Below are positions 8,275 to 16,044 of a DNA stretch of 64,000 nt, piece after piece. The stretch's first letter is position 1, and the number at the start of each line of letters is the position of its first letter. Position numbers and translations under genes: made by a program. Location of the stretch: contig NZ_BMRC01000033.1 in assembly GCF_014648435.1 (NCBI RefSeq), forward strand, positions 1 through 64,000. The letters are read 5' to 3'. The stretch comes from Nonomuraea spiralis (lineage in GTDB: Bacteria > Actinomycetota > Actinomycetes > Streptosporangiales > Streptosporangiaceae). The notes under the pieces were generated by a model. That model saw only the letters and a list, made by a program, of their open reading frames with translations. It did not search any database and was not told the origin of the DNA.

Positions 8275-9276
8275 CTATTTGGCGCCGTTCAGGTGGGCGT
8301 CGATCAGCCGGGGATACTCCTCCAGCCAGTCGCGGCCGAGTTCGTCCACGAACGAGCCCTGCGGCGGGATCACCCCGTTGGCGGCCAGCCACCGGCCGGG
8401 CGGCTGCTGGGACCGGCGGATCGTGTTGCCGCTCGGCATGAGCTGCGGCGGGATCGGCGGCAGCCCGCCGGGGTCGTGGCCCATCTGCGCCTCGGCCTCC
8501 AGCTCGGAGACGTCCTTCTCCTCCGACATGCCGATCGGGCCGTGGCGCCGGGCGTTGAGGAACTGCCGCACCACCGGCTCGTCGCTGGACAACAACATCT
8601 CGCGCGGCCCGAACATGACCAGCTCGCGGCGGAACAGCAGCCCGATGTTGTCCGGGACCGTGCGGGCGGTGTTGATGTCGTGGGTGACGATCAGGAACGT
8701 GGCCTCGATGTCGGCGTTGATGTCGACGATCGTCTGGTTGAGGAAGGCGGTGCGGACCGGGTCGAGGCCGGAGTCGGGCTCGTCGAACAGGATGATCTCG
8801 GGATCGAGCACCAGCGCCCTGGCCAGCCCGGCGCGCTTGCGCATGCCGCCGGAGATCTCTCCGGGCAGCTTGCCCTCGGCGCCGACCAGGCCGACCAGGT
8901 CGATCTTCGCCATCACGATCCGGCGGATCTCGGCCTCGGTCTTCTTGGTGTGCTCGCGCAGCGGGAAGGCGATGTTGTCGTAGAGGTTGAGCGAGCCGAA
9001 CAGGGCGCCGTCCTGGAACAGCACGCCGAACAGCCGCCGCAGTTCGTAGAGCTTGCGCTCGCCGCAGTGGGCCAGGTCGTGGCCGTCGATCCAGATGTGG
9101 CCGCGGTCGGGCCGCAGCAGGCCGACCAGCGTCTTGAGGAAGACCGACTTGCCGGTGCCCGAGGGGCCGAGCAGCACCGAGATCTCGCCCGCGGGCAGCG
9201 TGAGCGAGACATCCTCCCAGACGACCTGCCGACCGAACGACTTGGTCAACCCGTCGACCACGACCTCGACGCCCAC
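8275..9276 (-). CDS. ABC transporter ATPase of the Mce system (MlaF/Mkl type)
   Basis: The 333-residue protein shows Walker A G-P-S-G-T-G-K-S (37-44), signature I-S-G-G-M, Walker B I-I-L-F-D-E-P and the H-loop histidine in V-T-H-D. The body resembles MlaF/Mkl, the ATPase that energises YrbE-Mce lipid import. About 80 extra C-terminal residues beyond the ABC fold are seen, as is common in actinobacterial Mkl proteins. GTG start with a GGGAAGGTGG ribosome site. Unusually for actinobacteria, where this ATPase is often encoded apart from mce genes, here it heads the operon. Confidence 0.9.
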   Translation of the reverse strand: MGVEVVVDGLTKSFGRQVVWEDVSLTLPAGEISVLLGPSGTGKSVFLKTLVGLLRPDRGHIWIDGHDLAHCGERKLYELRRLFGVLFQDGALFGSLNLYDNIAFPLREHTKKTEAEIRRIVMAKIDLVGLVGAEGKLPGEISGGMRKRAGLARALVLDPEIILFDEPDSGLDPVRTAFLNQTIVDINADIEATFLIVTHDINTARTVPDNIGLLFRRELVMFGPREMLLSSDEPVVRQFLNARRHGPIGMSEEKDVSELEAEAQMGHDPGGLPPIPPQLMPSGNTIRRSQQPPGRWLAANGVIPPQGSFVDELGRDWLEEYPRLIDAHLNGAK

Positions 9277-9380
9277 TGGCCACCTTCCCGATCACATTCC
9301 CGATCACAGGGAGTACTCAGGGGATAACGTGCCGCACACTTTACTTCCAGAACGCCCTCACGGTAGCGGCGATCCGGGGA

Positions 9381-9398
9381 ATTGGAACCCGTTCCAAT
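9381..9398. promoter_or_regulatory. operator palindrome upstream of the mce operon
   Basis: Two perfect 8-base arms, ATTGGAAC and GTTCCAAT, flank a 2-base centre. It lies about 105 bases before the ATPase start and just after the TetR gene's stop. Its size and symmetry fit a TetR-family dimer, so the neighbouring TetR protein is the first candidate to bind it. Confidence 0.65.
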
Positions 9399-9415
9399 AA
9401 CTTGTTACCCGCCGG

Positions 9416-9982
9416 TTATGAGACTTCGGGTCCAGTAAGGGCGCGCAGGCTCGGGCGCAGCACCCGGGCGATCTCCTCCGGCGGCACGTCGCGCAGCTCG
9501 GGCAGGTCGAGCAGCTGGTGGCCGACCGTCACGCCGAGCATGATCGCGGTCATCAGGGCCGCGCGCAGGCGGGCGTCGTCGCCGGGGATCGACGCGGCGA
9601 GCCCGTCGATCTGGCGGCCCAGCGCCTCGCGGGCCGACGCGCCCGCCTCGGGGTGGGTGAGCATCGAACGCATCATCGCCAGCGAGCCCTGGGGCAGCTC
9701 GCCCATCTTCACGTTGAGCGTGTCGAGCAGGTGCTCGACCAGCTCCTCGGCGCTCACGACGGCGTCGAGGGCGGGGACCGCGCGTACGGCGTGCCGGAAG
9801 AGCTCCTGCTTGCTGCCGAAGTACTGCATGACGAGGGCGGGATCGACCTCGGCGGCCCTGGCGACGGCCCTGATGGTCGCGCGCTCGTAGCCCACTTCCG
9901 CGAACAGGGCCCTGGCCGCGTCGAGGATCCTCCCCTCGGTCCTGCGCCGCCGCTCGGCACGGGGAAGCACTCGCTCGCTCAC
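9416..9982 (-). CDS. TetR family transcriptional regulator
   Basis: A 188-residue protein with an N-terminal TetR helix-turn-helix (about residues 14-60: I-L-D-A-A-R-A-L-F-A-E-V-G-Y-E-R-A-T and the recognition part A-L-V-M-Q-Y-F-G-S-K) and a helical ligand/dimer domain. GTG start. It lies immediately upstream of the mce operon in the same direction and divergent from the NTF2-like gene. A role as local repressor of the mce operon, by analogy with Mce regulators of mycobacteria, is inference. Confidence 0.88.
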   Translation of the reverse strand: MSERVLPRAERRRRTEGRILDAARALFAEVGYERATIRAVARAAEVDPALVMQYFGSKQELFRHAVRAVPALDAVVSAEELVEHLLDTLNVKMGELPQGSLAMMRSMLTHPEAGASAREALGRQIDGLAASIPGDDARLRAALMTAIMLGVTVGHQLLDLPELRDVPPEEIARVLRPSLRALTGPEVS

Positions 9983-10000
9983 GCACCGACTCTACCCGTG

Positions 10001-10053
10001 TTGACCGTTCGTCCCAGTTCGCTCTACGCTCGTTGAGTCAACAACCGTTGAGT
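10001..10053 (+). promoter_or_regulatory. promoter and repeated site before the NTF2-like gene
   Basis: TTGACC (10001-10006) and TACGCT (10025-10030) are 18 bases apart, a good vegetative promoter reading rightward. Just downstream the octamer CGTTGAGT occurs twice, at 10031 and 10046 (15-base period), the first within the palindrome TTGA-G-TCAA. This looks like a regulator site placed over the transcription start between the TetR and NTF2-like genes. Confidence 0.55.
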
Positions 10054-10071
10054 GAATGCGAGGCCGTCATC

Positions 10072-10497
10072 ATGACCGTCGAGGAGATCGTGGGCGCCTT
10101 CCAGGGCGCGATGTTGCACAAGTCGGCCGACGAACTGGCCGACCTGTACGCCGAGGACGGGCTGCACGAGTTCCCGTTCGGCGGGCTGCCGCCGTACGAG
10201 GGGCGGGAGGCGGTCCGCGCGGGGTACCGGGCGGCCTGGGGTGCCTCCCCCGCCGTGCCGCGGGAGGTGGAACGGGTCGCGCTGCACCGTACGGACGATC
10301 CCGAGGTCGTGGTCGTGGAGCAGAACGCGCACGTCCAGGTGGGCGATCGGCCGATCACCGTCCCCGGCCTGCTGATGTTGCGGATCAGGGACGGCAGGAT
10401 CGTCCACTGCAAGGACTTCATGGACTCCAGCGCCATCGCCAAGGTCCGGGAAGCCGCACTCAGCTCCGGGCTCGGCTCCGGGCTCAGCTCCGGGTGA
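10072..10497 (+). CDS. NTF2-like / SnoaL-type protein
   Basis: The 142-residue protein has the alpha+beta cone pattern of the NTF2 superfamily: an N-terminal helix with A-D-L-Y-A-E-D-G, then beta strands ending in R-I-R-D-G-R-I-V-H-C-K-D-F-M-D. Members are ketosteroid isomerases, polyketide cyclases, hydrolases or simple ligand-binding proteins, and no specific active site could be assigned. ATG at 10072 is chosen because GAGG lies eight bases upstream; a TTG at 10033 is less likely. The tail repeats S-S-G-L-G-S-G-L-S-S-G. Its last 14 bases overlap the convergent glycosyltransferase gene. Confidence 0.8.
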   Translation: MTVEEIVGAFQGAMLHKSADELADLYAEDGLHEFPFGGLPPYEGREAVRAGYRAAWGASPAVPREVERVALHRTDDPEVVVVEQNAHVQVGDRPITVPGLLMLRIRDGRIVHCKDFMDSSAIAKVREAALSSGLGSGLSSG

Positions 10498-12316
10498 GGT
10501 CGAAGACGGTGACGCCGCCGACCGTCGTAGCGGTGAAGGTCTCCCGCACCCAGGCCGCGATCCGGGCGGCCTCGCCGCTGCCGCCGCCCCGGCCGCCGAA
10601 GCCGTCCATGCCGGTGCCGATGAAGTAGTGGATGCTCTTCCCGGCCACGTACTGCTTGAACTGCTCCAGCGTGGGCGCGGGGTCCGTGCCGTTGAAGCCG
10701 CCGACGGCCATCACCGGCAGGCCGGTGGCGAGCTGGTAGCCGGCCGCGTTGTTCGAGCCGACGGTCGCCGCGGCCCACGTGGAGGAGCCGTTCCTGAGCA
10801 GGGTGGTCAACTCGGCGGGCGGCGTTCGCGCATCGAGCAGGCCGCCCGCCCCGCCGCGACCGCCGGGCGGCCGGAAGGCGGCCCGGCCGCCGTCGCCGCC
10901 GGGTCGCCCGGCTCGGCCCGGCCCACCGCCGGGCGGTCCGCCGAAACCGCCGCCAGTGGCGGGACCCGCCGTCGGGATCGCCCCGGTGTGCGGGGTCGCG
11001 GCGGTCTCCACCGCGTACGCCGCCGGCCCCGCCAGGCACGCCGCCACGGCGACCACCCCCACGAGGACCCGGCGCGTGAACAACATCCCCAGCACCGCGC
11101 CCAGCCCCGCGACCAGGACGACCGTCCCCAGCCACCCGTTCCAGTCCGCGGTACGCGACAACAACACGTACGCCCACACCACCGTCACCGCCACGACCAT
11201 GGCGAGCAGCCGATGCGCCCCCCGCTCCCAGGCCACGGCCGCCCCCATCCCCACCAGCACGGCGACGGCCGGAGCCAGGGCGACGGTGTAGTAGGCGTGG
11301 AAGATCCCCTGCATCAGGCTGAACACCAGCCCGGTCACGACCAGCCAGCTCCCCCACACCCACACCGCGGCCCGCACCGGATCGGTCCGCGGCGCCCGCC
11401 GGGTGAGCCAGGTGACGGCGACGAGCAGCGCCAGCGCCGCGGGCAGCAGCCAGGAGATCTGCCCGCCCGCCTCGGTGTCGAACAGGCGCAACCATCCGGC
11501 CTGCTGGTTCAGGTTCCCGAGACCGCCGTAGTCGTCCCCGTTCAGCCGCCCGAGGCCGTTGTAGCCGAGCGCCAGCTCCAGCACGCTGTCGGTCTGCGAG
11601 CCGCCGATGTAGGGCCGTTCGGACGCGGGCACCAACGCCACCGCCATCAACCACCACCCGGCGGCCACCACCATCGCCGTCCCCGCCAGCGCGAGCTGCC
11701 ACACCCGACGCCACAAAGCACCCGGCGCGGTCACCAGGTAGACCAGCACGAACCCCGGAACCACCAGGAACGCCTGCATCATCTTGACCAGGAACGCGAA
11801 CCCGATCACCGCCCCCGCCCCCATGAGCCAGCGCGTCGAACCGCGTTCCCGGGCCCGCGTCACGCAGTACCCGGCGACGGTCAGCGACAACACCAGCAGG
11901 GCGTCGGGGTTGTTGAAGCGGAACATCAGCACCGCGACCGGCGTGACCGCCATCGCCGCCCCGGCCAGCAGCGCCGCCCAGACGGGGAACAGCCGGCGGA
12001 CGGTCGCGTACACCATGGCCACCGCGCCGACGCCCATGAGCGCCTGGGGCACGAGGACGGCCCAGGAGTTCAGGCCGAAGATCCGTACGCTGAGCTCCAT
12101 GGGCCAGAGCGAGGCGGGGGTCTTGTCGACGGTGATCGCGTTGGCGGCGTCGGACGACCCGAAGAAGAACGCCTTCCAGCTCTGGCTCCCGGCCTGTACG
12201 GCCGCCGAATAGAAGGAGTTGGCCCACCCCGACGCCCCGAGCCCCCACACGTAGAGGACTCCGGCGCCGACGAGCAGCGCGGCCAACGCCGCACGGGATT
12301 TCGTTTCGCTCACCAC
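10484..12316 (-). CDS. GT39/ArnT-type membrane glycosyltransferase
   Basis: A 610-residue membrane protein with about 10-12 helices, beginning with a helix and a periplasmic loop carrying S-D-A-A-N-A-I-T-V-D-K-T-P, the acidic-residue loop typical of the PMT/ArnT (GT39) family, which moves sugars from lipid-linked donors onto acceptors. A glycine- and proline-rich linker (about 435-490) joins a C-terminal soluble domain with a repeated glycine-rich segment. Such proteins are numerous in actinomycetes and acceptors are usually unknown. It ends in a 14-base convergent overlap with the NTF2-like gene. Confidence 0.85.
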   Translation of the reverse strand: MVSETKSRAALAALLVGAGVLYVWGLGASGWANSFYSAAVQAGSQSWKAFFFGSSDAANAITVDKTPASLWPMELSVRIFGLNSWAVLVPQALMGVGAVAMVYATVRRLFPVWAALLAGAAMAVTPVAVLMFRFNNPDALLVLSLTVAGYCVTRARERGSTRWLMGAGAVIGFAFLVKMMQAFLVVPGFVLVYLVTAPGALWRRVWQLALAGTAMVVAAGWWLMAVALVPASERPYIGGSQTDSVLELALGYNGLGRLNGDDYGGLGNLNQQAGWLRLFDTEAGGQISWLLPAALALLVAVTWLTRRAPRTDPVRAAVWVWGSWLVVTGLVFSLMQGIFHAYYTVALAPAVAVLVGMGAAVAWERGAHRLLAMVVAVTVVWAYVLLSRTADWNGWLGTVVLVAGLGAVLGMLFTRRVLVGVVAVAACLAGPAAYAVETAATPHTGAIPTAGPATGGGFGGPPGGGPGRAGRPGGDGGRAAFRPPGGRGGAGGLLDARTPPAELTTLLRNGSSTWAAATVGSNNAAGYQLATGLPVMAVGGFNGTDPAPTLEQFKQYVAGKSIHYFIGTGMDGFGGRGGGSGEAARIAAWVRETFTATTVGGVTVFDLTRS

Positions 12317-12394
12317 ACCCGCACGCTAGGCACGCCCTTTGGCCGGGCGATGAGACGCGGATGAGAATCCGGTGAGGCGTCCCCGGACATGCGA

Positions 12395-12437
12395 AAAGAG
12401 GCGGTCACACCCGGCACCAGGGTGTGTCCGCCTCTTT
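12395..12437 (-). terminator. intrinsic terminator of the rplJ-rplL operon
   Basis: A long hairpin with arms AAAGAGGCGG/CCGCCTCTTT and inner CACACCC/GGGTGTG, followed on the minus strand by a run of T. It lies 27 bases after the rplL stop and separates ribosomal transcription from the genes downstream. Confidence 0.88.
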
Positions 12438-12463
12438 CGAAGAGCTGTGTGTGAAGTGGGAAG

Positions 12464-12856
12464 TTACTTCACGGTCACGGTGGCGCCGGCGCCCTCGAGG
12501 GCAGCCTTGGCCTTCTCCGCCTGCTCCTTGTTGACCTTGCCGTCGAAGACCGGCTTGGGAGCGCCGTCCACCAGGTCCTTGGCCTCCTTGAGGCCCAGGG
12601 ACGTGAGGGCGCGGATCTCCTTGATGACCTGGATCTTCTTGTCGCCGGCGGCCTCGAGGATGACGTCGAACTCGTCCTGCTCCTCAACGGCGGCGGCCTC
12701 GCCACCGCCACCGGCGGCGGGGGCGGCGGCGACCGCGACGGGGGCGGCGGCCTTGACGTCGAAGACCTCTTCGAAGTTCTTCACGAACTCGGACAGCTCG
12801 AGGAGGGTCATCTCCTTGAACGCGTCGAGCAGCTCGTCGGTGCTGAGCTTCGCCAT
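12464..12856 (-). CDS. rplL: 50S ribosomal protein L7/L12
   Basis: The 130-residue acidic protein has the N-terminal dimer helix (L-L-D-A-F-K-E-M-T-L-L-E-L), an Ala/Gly-rich hinge and the C-terminal domain with K-I-Q-V-I-K-E-I-R and G-L-K-E-A-K-D-L-V-D. L7/L12 forms the ribosomal stalk that recruits elongation factors. ATG with AAGGAAA upstream; it lies 72 bases after rplJ in one transcript and is followed by a strong terminator. Confidence 0.98.
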   Translation of the reverse strand: MAKLSTDELLDAFKEMTLLELSEFVKNFEEVFDVKAAAPVAVAAAPAAGGGGEAAAVEEQDEFDVILEAAGDKKIQVIKEIRALTSLGLKEAKDLVDGAPKPVFDGKVNKEQAEKAKAALEGAGATVTVK

Positions 12857-12928
12857 GATGCTTTTCCTTACGTTTAGGACTTGCAGAAAACTAGGAACGG
12901 GACCGCGGAAGTTGCGGCAACCCCCGTG

Positions 12929-13453
12929 TTACTCGCCCGCTTCTTCGCGCTTGACACGAAGGGCGTCGGCCAGCTGAGCCATCTGCGTGGGCAGCGCGGC
13001 GAAAACCGCGGCGGCAGCGCTCTGCTTCGCCTTGAGAGCACCGGCGAGCTTCGCGAGGAGGACCTCGCGGGACTCGAGGTCGGCGAGCTTGGTGATCTCG
13101 GTGGCGTCGAGCGTCTTACCGTCGAGCACACCACCCTTGATCACCAGAAGGGGATTGGCCTTGGCGAAGTCACGCAGACCCTTGGCCGCCTCGACAACGT
13201 CGCCGTTGACGAAGGCGATCGCGGTCGGGCCCGTGAGCAGGTCGTCGGGGAACGACAGACCGGCTTCGTTGGCCGCAATCTTGGTCAGGGTGTTCTTCGC
13301 CACGGCGAACTTCGCATTCTCACCAAGAGCAACGCGCAGCTGCTTGAGCTGAGCGACGGTGAGACCGCGGTACTCGGTCAGAACGGCGGCGCTGCTGCCT
13401 TCGAACTCGCTCTTGAGCTCGGCAACGGCTGTCGCCTTATCCGCCCTCGCCAT
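12929..13453 (-). CDS. rplJ: 50S ribosomal protein L10
   Basis: A 174-residue L10 protein with the conserved L-T-E-Y-R-G-L-T-V-A-Q-L and A-K-N-T-L segments. It is the base of the L7/L12 stalk and in many bacteria represses its own operon by binding the mRNA leader. The ATG has an excellent GGAAGGAGG site six bases upstream. A structured 240-base leader precedes it. Confidence 0.98.
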   Translation of the reverse strand: MARADKATAVAELKSEFEGSSAAVLTEYRGLTVAQLKQLRVALGENAKFAVAKNTLTKIAANEAGLSFPDDLLTGPTAIAFVNGDVVEAAKGLRDFAKANPLLVIKGGVLDGKTLDATEITKLADLESREVLLAKLAGALKAKQSAAAAVFAALPTQMAQLADALRVKREEAGE

Positions 13454-13465
13454 GGGCCTCCTTCC

Positions 13466-13692
13466 AGGTGTGCCGCCGGCGAAGGCCCCTGGAAATGAGA
13501 ACAGCCCCGGGCGCAGGGGCGCACGGGGCTCACATATGGAACTGCACCATATGGGAAACTCGCATCACACCTGCGCGGGCCGTCCACAGAACGTGGATCC
13601 TTCGGTCGCCAGGACTGATGCACCTGACGACGACCGGCGGTCTTCGGCAACGACCAGCGTACGTGCTGGCCGCCGAGTTTCCAAATCGGTTC
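13466..13692 (-). promoter_or_regulatory. rplJ leader, candidate L10-binding structure
   Basis: The 240 bases between the lipoprotein gene and rplJ hold several inverted repeats on the minus strand: AGCCCCG/CGGGGCT (near 13504-13531), paired CATATG-containing arms (near 13533-13556) and CCAGC/GCTGG (near 13656-13671). L10 autoregulatory leaders are known at this place in other bacteria. The structure here was only read by eye, so the assignment is a candidate. Confidence 0.4.
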
Positions 13693-14520
13693 TCAGTTGA
13701 CGGTCGACTTGGGCAGCTCCCCGACCTGGTCGGCGGGCGGGACCTCGACGTTCACGGGCTCGTTGAAGTTCTTGAAGAGCAGCGTGGCGTCCAGCGTCGC
13801 GCCCTCCTTGGAGCCGTTCAGGGTGAGCTTGCGGGGCAGGCTGTCGCCGGCCACCCAGACGTCGAACTTGACGTCCTTGAGCTCGGCCAGGTTCGTACGG
13901 GCCTGCTCCTGCTTGTCGGCGGGGAGCTGGGTGACGGCCGCGTCCACGGGGAACGTGCCGCTGTAGTGGGTGGTGTCCTCGCCGTTGACGCTCTCGGTGC
14001 CGGCCTGCTTCACGTCCTTCGACGCGGTGACCAGCTTGGTCACGCTGGCCAGGTCGAACTGCTGGATCTGGCCGAGGTACTGGTTGACCTGGCCCTGGTT
14101 GCCCACCTCGGCGAGCGGGACCTTGATCCACGGCTTGGTGGCGCCGAGGAGCTCCTTGAGCGCCTCAACCTTCACGTACACGGTGTCGTCCTGGAGGATG
14201 GCGCGTACGCCACCCGGCAGGTTACGGCCGCCCATGTCCACGGTGTCGAGGGTCAGGTCCACGGCGAGCTGGGGCTTGCTCTGGTAGAGCATGCGTCCCT
14301 GCACCTTGCCGTTGCCCTCTTGGGGGTGCGTCACGTTCGCGACTGCGTCCACTGTGTAGCTGGTGACCTCTGCGGTCTTCTGCGCGGCCTGCGCGAGCAC
14401 CTCTGAGGCGGCCAGGTTGACCTGGATGGGCTGCGCGTTCGTACCACACCCGGCGACCGCGGCCGCGATGAGAGCAGCTCCGGCCGCGGCGGTGGCGAGA
14501 CTATTCCTGCGCTTCAGCAT
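13693..14520 (-). CDS. LppX/LprG-like lipoprotein
   Basis: The 275-residue protein has a lipoprotein signal ending V-A-G-C (Cys at about 25) and a body with the LolA/LppX-like pattern (V-T-S-Y-T-V-D-A-V, V-Y-V-K-V-E-A-L, F-D-V-W-V-A-G-D-S-L-P-R-K-L). Proteins of this fold carry lipids or sense envelope state in actinobacteria. It lies between rplA and rplJ, a place often held by such a lipoprotein in actinomycetes. A TAGGGT box stands six bases before the ATG, so it may be transcribed without a leader. Confidence 0.82.
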   Translation of the reverse strand: MLKRRNSLATAAAGAALIAAAVAGCGTNAQPIQVNLAASEVLAQAAQKTAEVTSYTVDAVANVTHPQEGNGKVQGRMLYQSKPQLAVDLTLDTVDMGGRNLPGGVRAILQDDTVYVKVEALKELLGATKPWIKVPLAEVGNQGQVNQYLGQIQQFDLASVTKLVTASKDVKQAGTESVNGEDTTHYSGTFPVDAAVTQLPADKQEQARTNLAELKDVKFDVWVAGDSLPRKLTLNGSKEGATLDATLLFKNFNEPVNVEVPPADQVGELPKSTVN

Positions 14521-14526
14521 GTTATG

Positions 14527-14532
14527 ACCCTA
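14527..14532 (-). promoter_or_regulatory. -10 element, probably leaderless lipoprotein transcript
   Basis: On the minus strand TAGGGT is followed by six bases and then the ATG at 14520. No ribosome site lies between, and the spacing puts the transcription start on the A of the ATG. The -35 is not clear. Confidence 0.5.
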
Positions 14533-14665
14533 CGTTTGGCTTGTCCCATCGTGGCGACTTCCCCGCACAATTAGGGGAAAACCCAGGGTTCTCCCCCACA
14601 GGGCGTGCACGTTTTCTCCACAACCCCTGCCCCCTGGCCGAGTGGTCAGACGGGCCGGAAAAGCA

Positions 14666-14699
14666 CGAAGGCCCCGCCTGAGAACAGACGGGACCTTCG
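14666..14699 (-). terminator. intrinsic terminator after rplA
   Basis: A 15-base-pair hairpin with arms beginning CGAAGGTCCCG and ending GGGGCCTTCG (minus strand), with a short loop and TGCTTTT after it. It lies just after the rplA stop, so the downstream lipoprotein needs its own promoter. Confidence 0.85.
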
Positions 14700-14714
14700 A
14701 AAACCCGGGAACCG

Positions 14715-15434
14715 CTACGCGTCGAGCTCGGCGGTCAGGCCACGGGTGAGGTTGGGGTCGACGGGGACGCCGGGGCCCATGGTGGTGGAGAAGGTGACCT
14801 TCTTCAGGTAACGGCCCTTGGCCGCCGACGGCTTGAGACGCAGCACCTCGTCAAGGGCGGCGGCGTAGTTCTCGATGAGCTGACGCTCGGGGAACGACGT
14901 CTTGCCGATGATGAAGTGCAGGTTGGCCTGCCGGTCGGTGCGGAACTCGATCTTGCCGCCCTTGATCTCGGTCACGGCCTTGGCGACGTCGGGCGTCACG
15001 GTGCCGGTCTTGGGGTTGGGCATGAGGCCACGCGGGCCGAGCACGCGGCCCAGGCGGCCGACCTTGCCCATGAGGTCAGGGGTGGCGACCACGGCGTCGA
15101 ACTCGTTGAGCCGGTTGCCCTTGGCGATCTCGTCGATCAGCTCGTCGGCGCCGACGATGTCGGCGCCCGCCTCGCGGGCTGCCTCGGCACGGTCACCGGT
15201 CGCGAAGACCAGGACCCGGGCGGTCTTACCGGTGCCGTGCGGGAGGTTGACCGTGCCGCGCACGATCTGGTCGGCCTTGCGAGGGTCGACGCCCAGCCGC
15301 AGCGCCACTTCCACGGTGGCGTCGAACTTGGTGGTCGACGTCTCCTTGGCCAGCTTGGCGGCGTCGGCGGGCGTGTAGAGCTTGTCGCGGTCGACCTTGC
15401 CGGCCGCGTCCTTGTGCGCCTTGCTGCGCTTCAT
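14715..15434 (-). CDS. rplA: 50S ribosomal protein L1
   Basis: The 239-residue L1 protein contains the signature V-L-G-P-R-G-L-M-P-N-P-K-T-G-T-V. L1 forms the mobile stalk near the tRNA exit site and commonly represses the rplK-rplA transcript. ATG at 15434 with AAGGAG upstream; 61 bases after rplK. Confidence 0.98.
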   Translation of the reverse strand: MKRSKAHKDAAGKVDRDKLYTPADAAKLAKETSTTKFDATVEVALRLGVDPRKADQIVRGTVNLPHGTGKTARVLVFATGDRAEAAREAGADIVGADELIDEIAKGNRLNEFDAVVATPDLMGKVGRLGRVLGPRGLMPNPKTGTVTPDVAKAVTEIKGGKIEFRTDRQANLHFIIGKTSFPERQLIENYAAALDEVLRLKPSAAKGRYLKKVTFSTTMGPGVPVDPNLTRGLTAELDA

Positions 15435-15495
15435 GTCTGTCTCCTTGTGGTACGCGGGCCGGGACCCGGCCCTCCCACGGATCTTGGGAAAAGTC

Positions 15496-15927
15496 TTAGT
15501 CGGCGATCGTGATGCCCATCGACCGGGCGGTGCCGGCGATGATCTTCTCTGCAGCCTCGACGTCGTTGGCGTTGAGGTCGGGCATCTTGGTCTCGGCGAT
15601 GCTGCGCAGCTGCTCGCGCGTCAGCCTGCCGACCTTGTCCTTGTGGGGGACGGCGCTGCCCTTGTCGAGACCCAGGGCCTTCTTGATCAGCTCGGGCGCC
15701 GGGGGCGTCTTCGTGATGAAGGTGAAGCTGCGGTCTTCGAAAATGGTGATCTCAACGGGGATGATGTTGCCCCGCTGGGACTCCGTCGCAGCGTTGTACT
15801 GCTTGACGAAGTCCATGATGTTGACGCCGTGGGGACCGAGGGCGGTACCGACCGGCGGAGCGGGCGTGGCCTGGCCAGCGGGGAGCTGGACCTTGACGAG
15901 CGCCGCGATCTTCTTCTTCGGAGGCAT
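15496..15927 (-). CDS. rplK: 50S ribosomal protein L11
   Basis: A 143-residue L11 with N-terminal M-P-P-K-K-K, the proline-rich P-P-V-G-T-A-L-G-P-H-G-V-N segment and C-terminal rRNA-binding domain. It is part of the GTPase centre and the target site of thiopeptides. The ATG at 15927 has GGAGAAGGACTC before it; a longer in-frame start at 15984 lacks a site and homology. Upstream (15959-15982) the arms GTCCGG/CCGGAC form a hairpin that might belong to an L1 autoregulatory leader, a weak guess. Confidence 0.97.
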   Translation of the reverse strand: MPPKKKIAALVKVQLPAGQATPAPPVGTALGPHGVNIMDFVKQYNAATESQRGNIIPVEITIFEDRSFTFITKTPPAPELIKKALGLDKGSAVPHKDKVGRLTREQLRSIAETKMPDLNANDVEAAEKIIAGTARSMGITIAD

Positions 15928-16044
15928 GAGTCCTTCTCCGGGTCCTGATCGTGATGCCGTCCGGACGCGGATGCGCCCGGACATGTCGGAAGGCCACCCT
16001 TCGCGAAAGGCGGCCGACCGAACGTCTAAGTGTAGGTGATCGTC

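Noticed and set aside
15928..16044. L1-binding leader before rplK
   Set aside because: Hairpins exist (for example GTCCGG/CCGGAC), but I could not match them to a known L1 site by eye.
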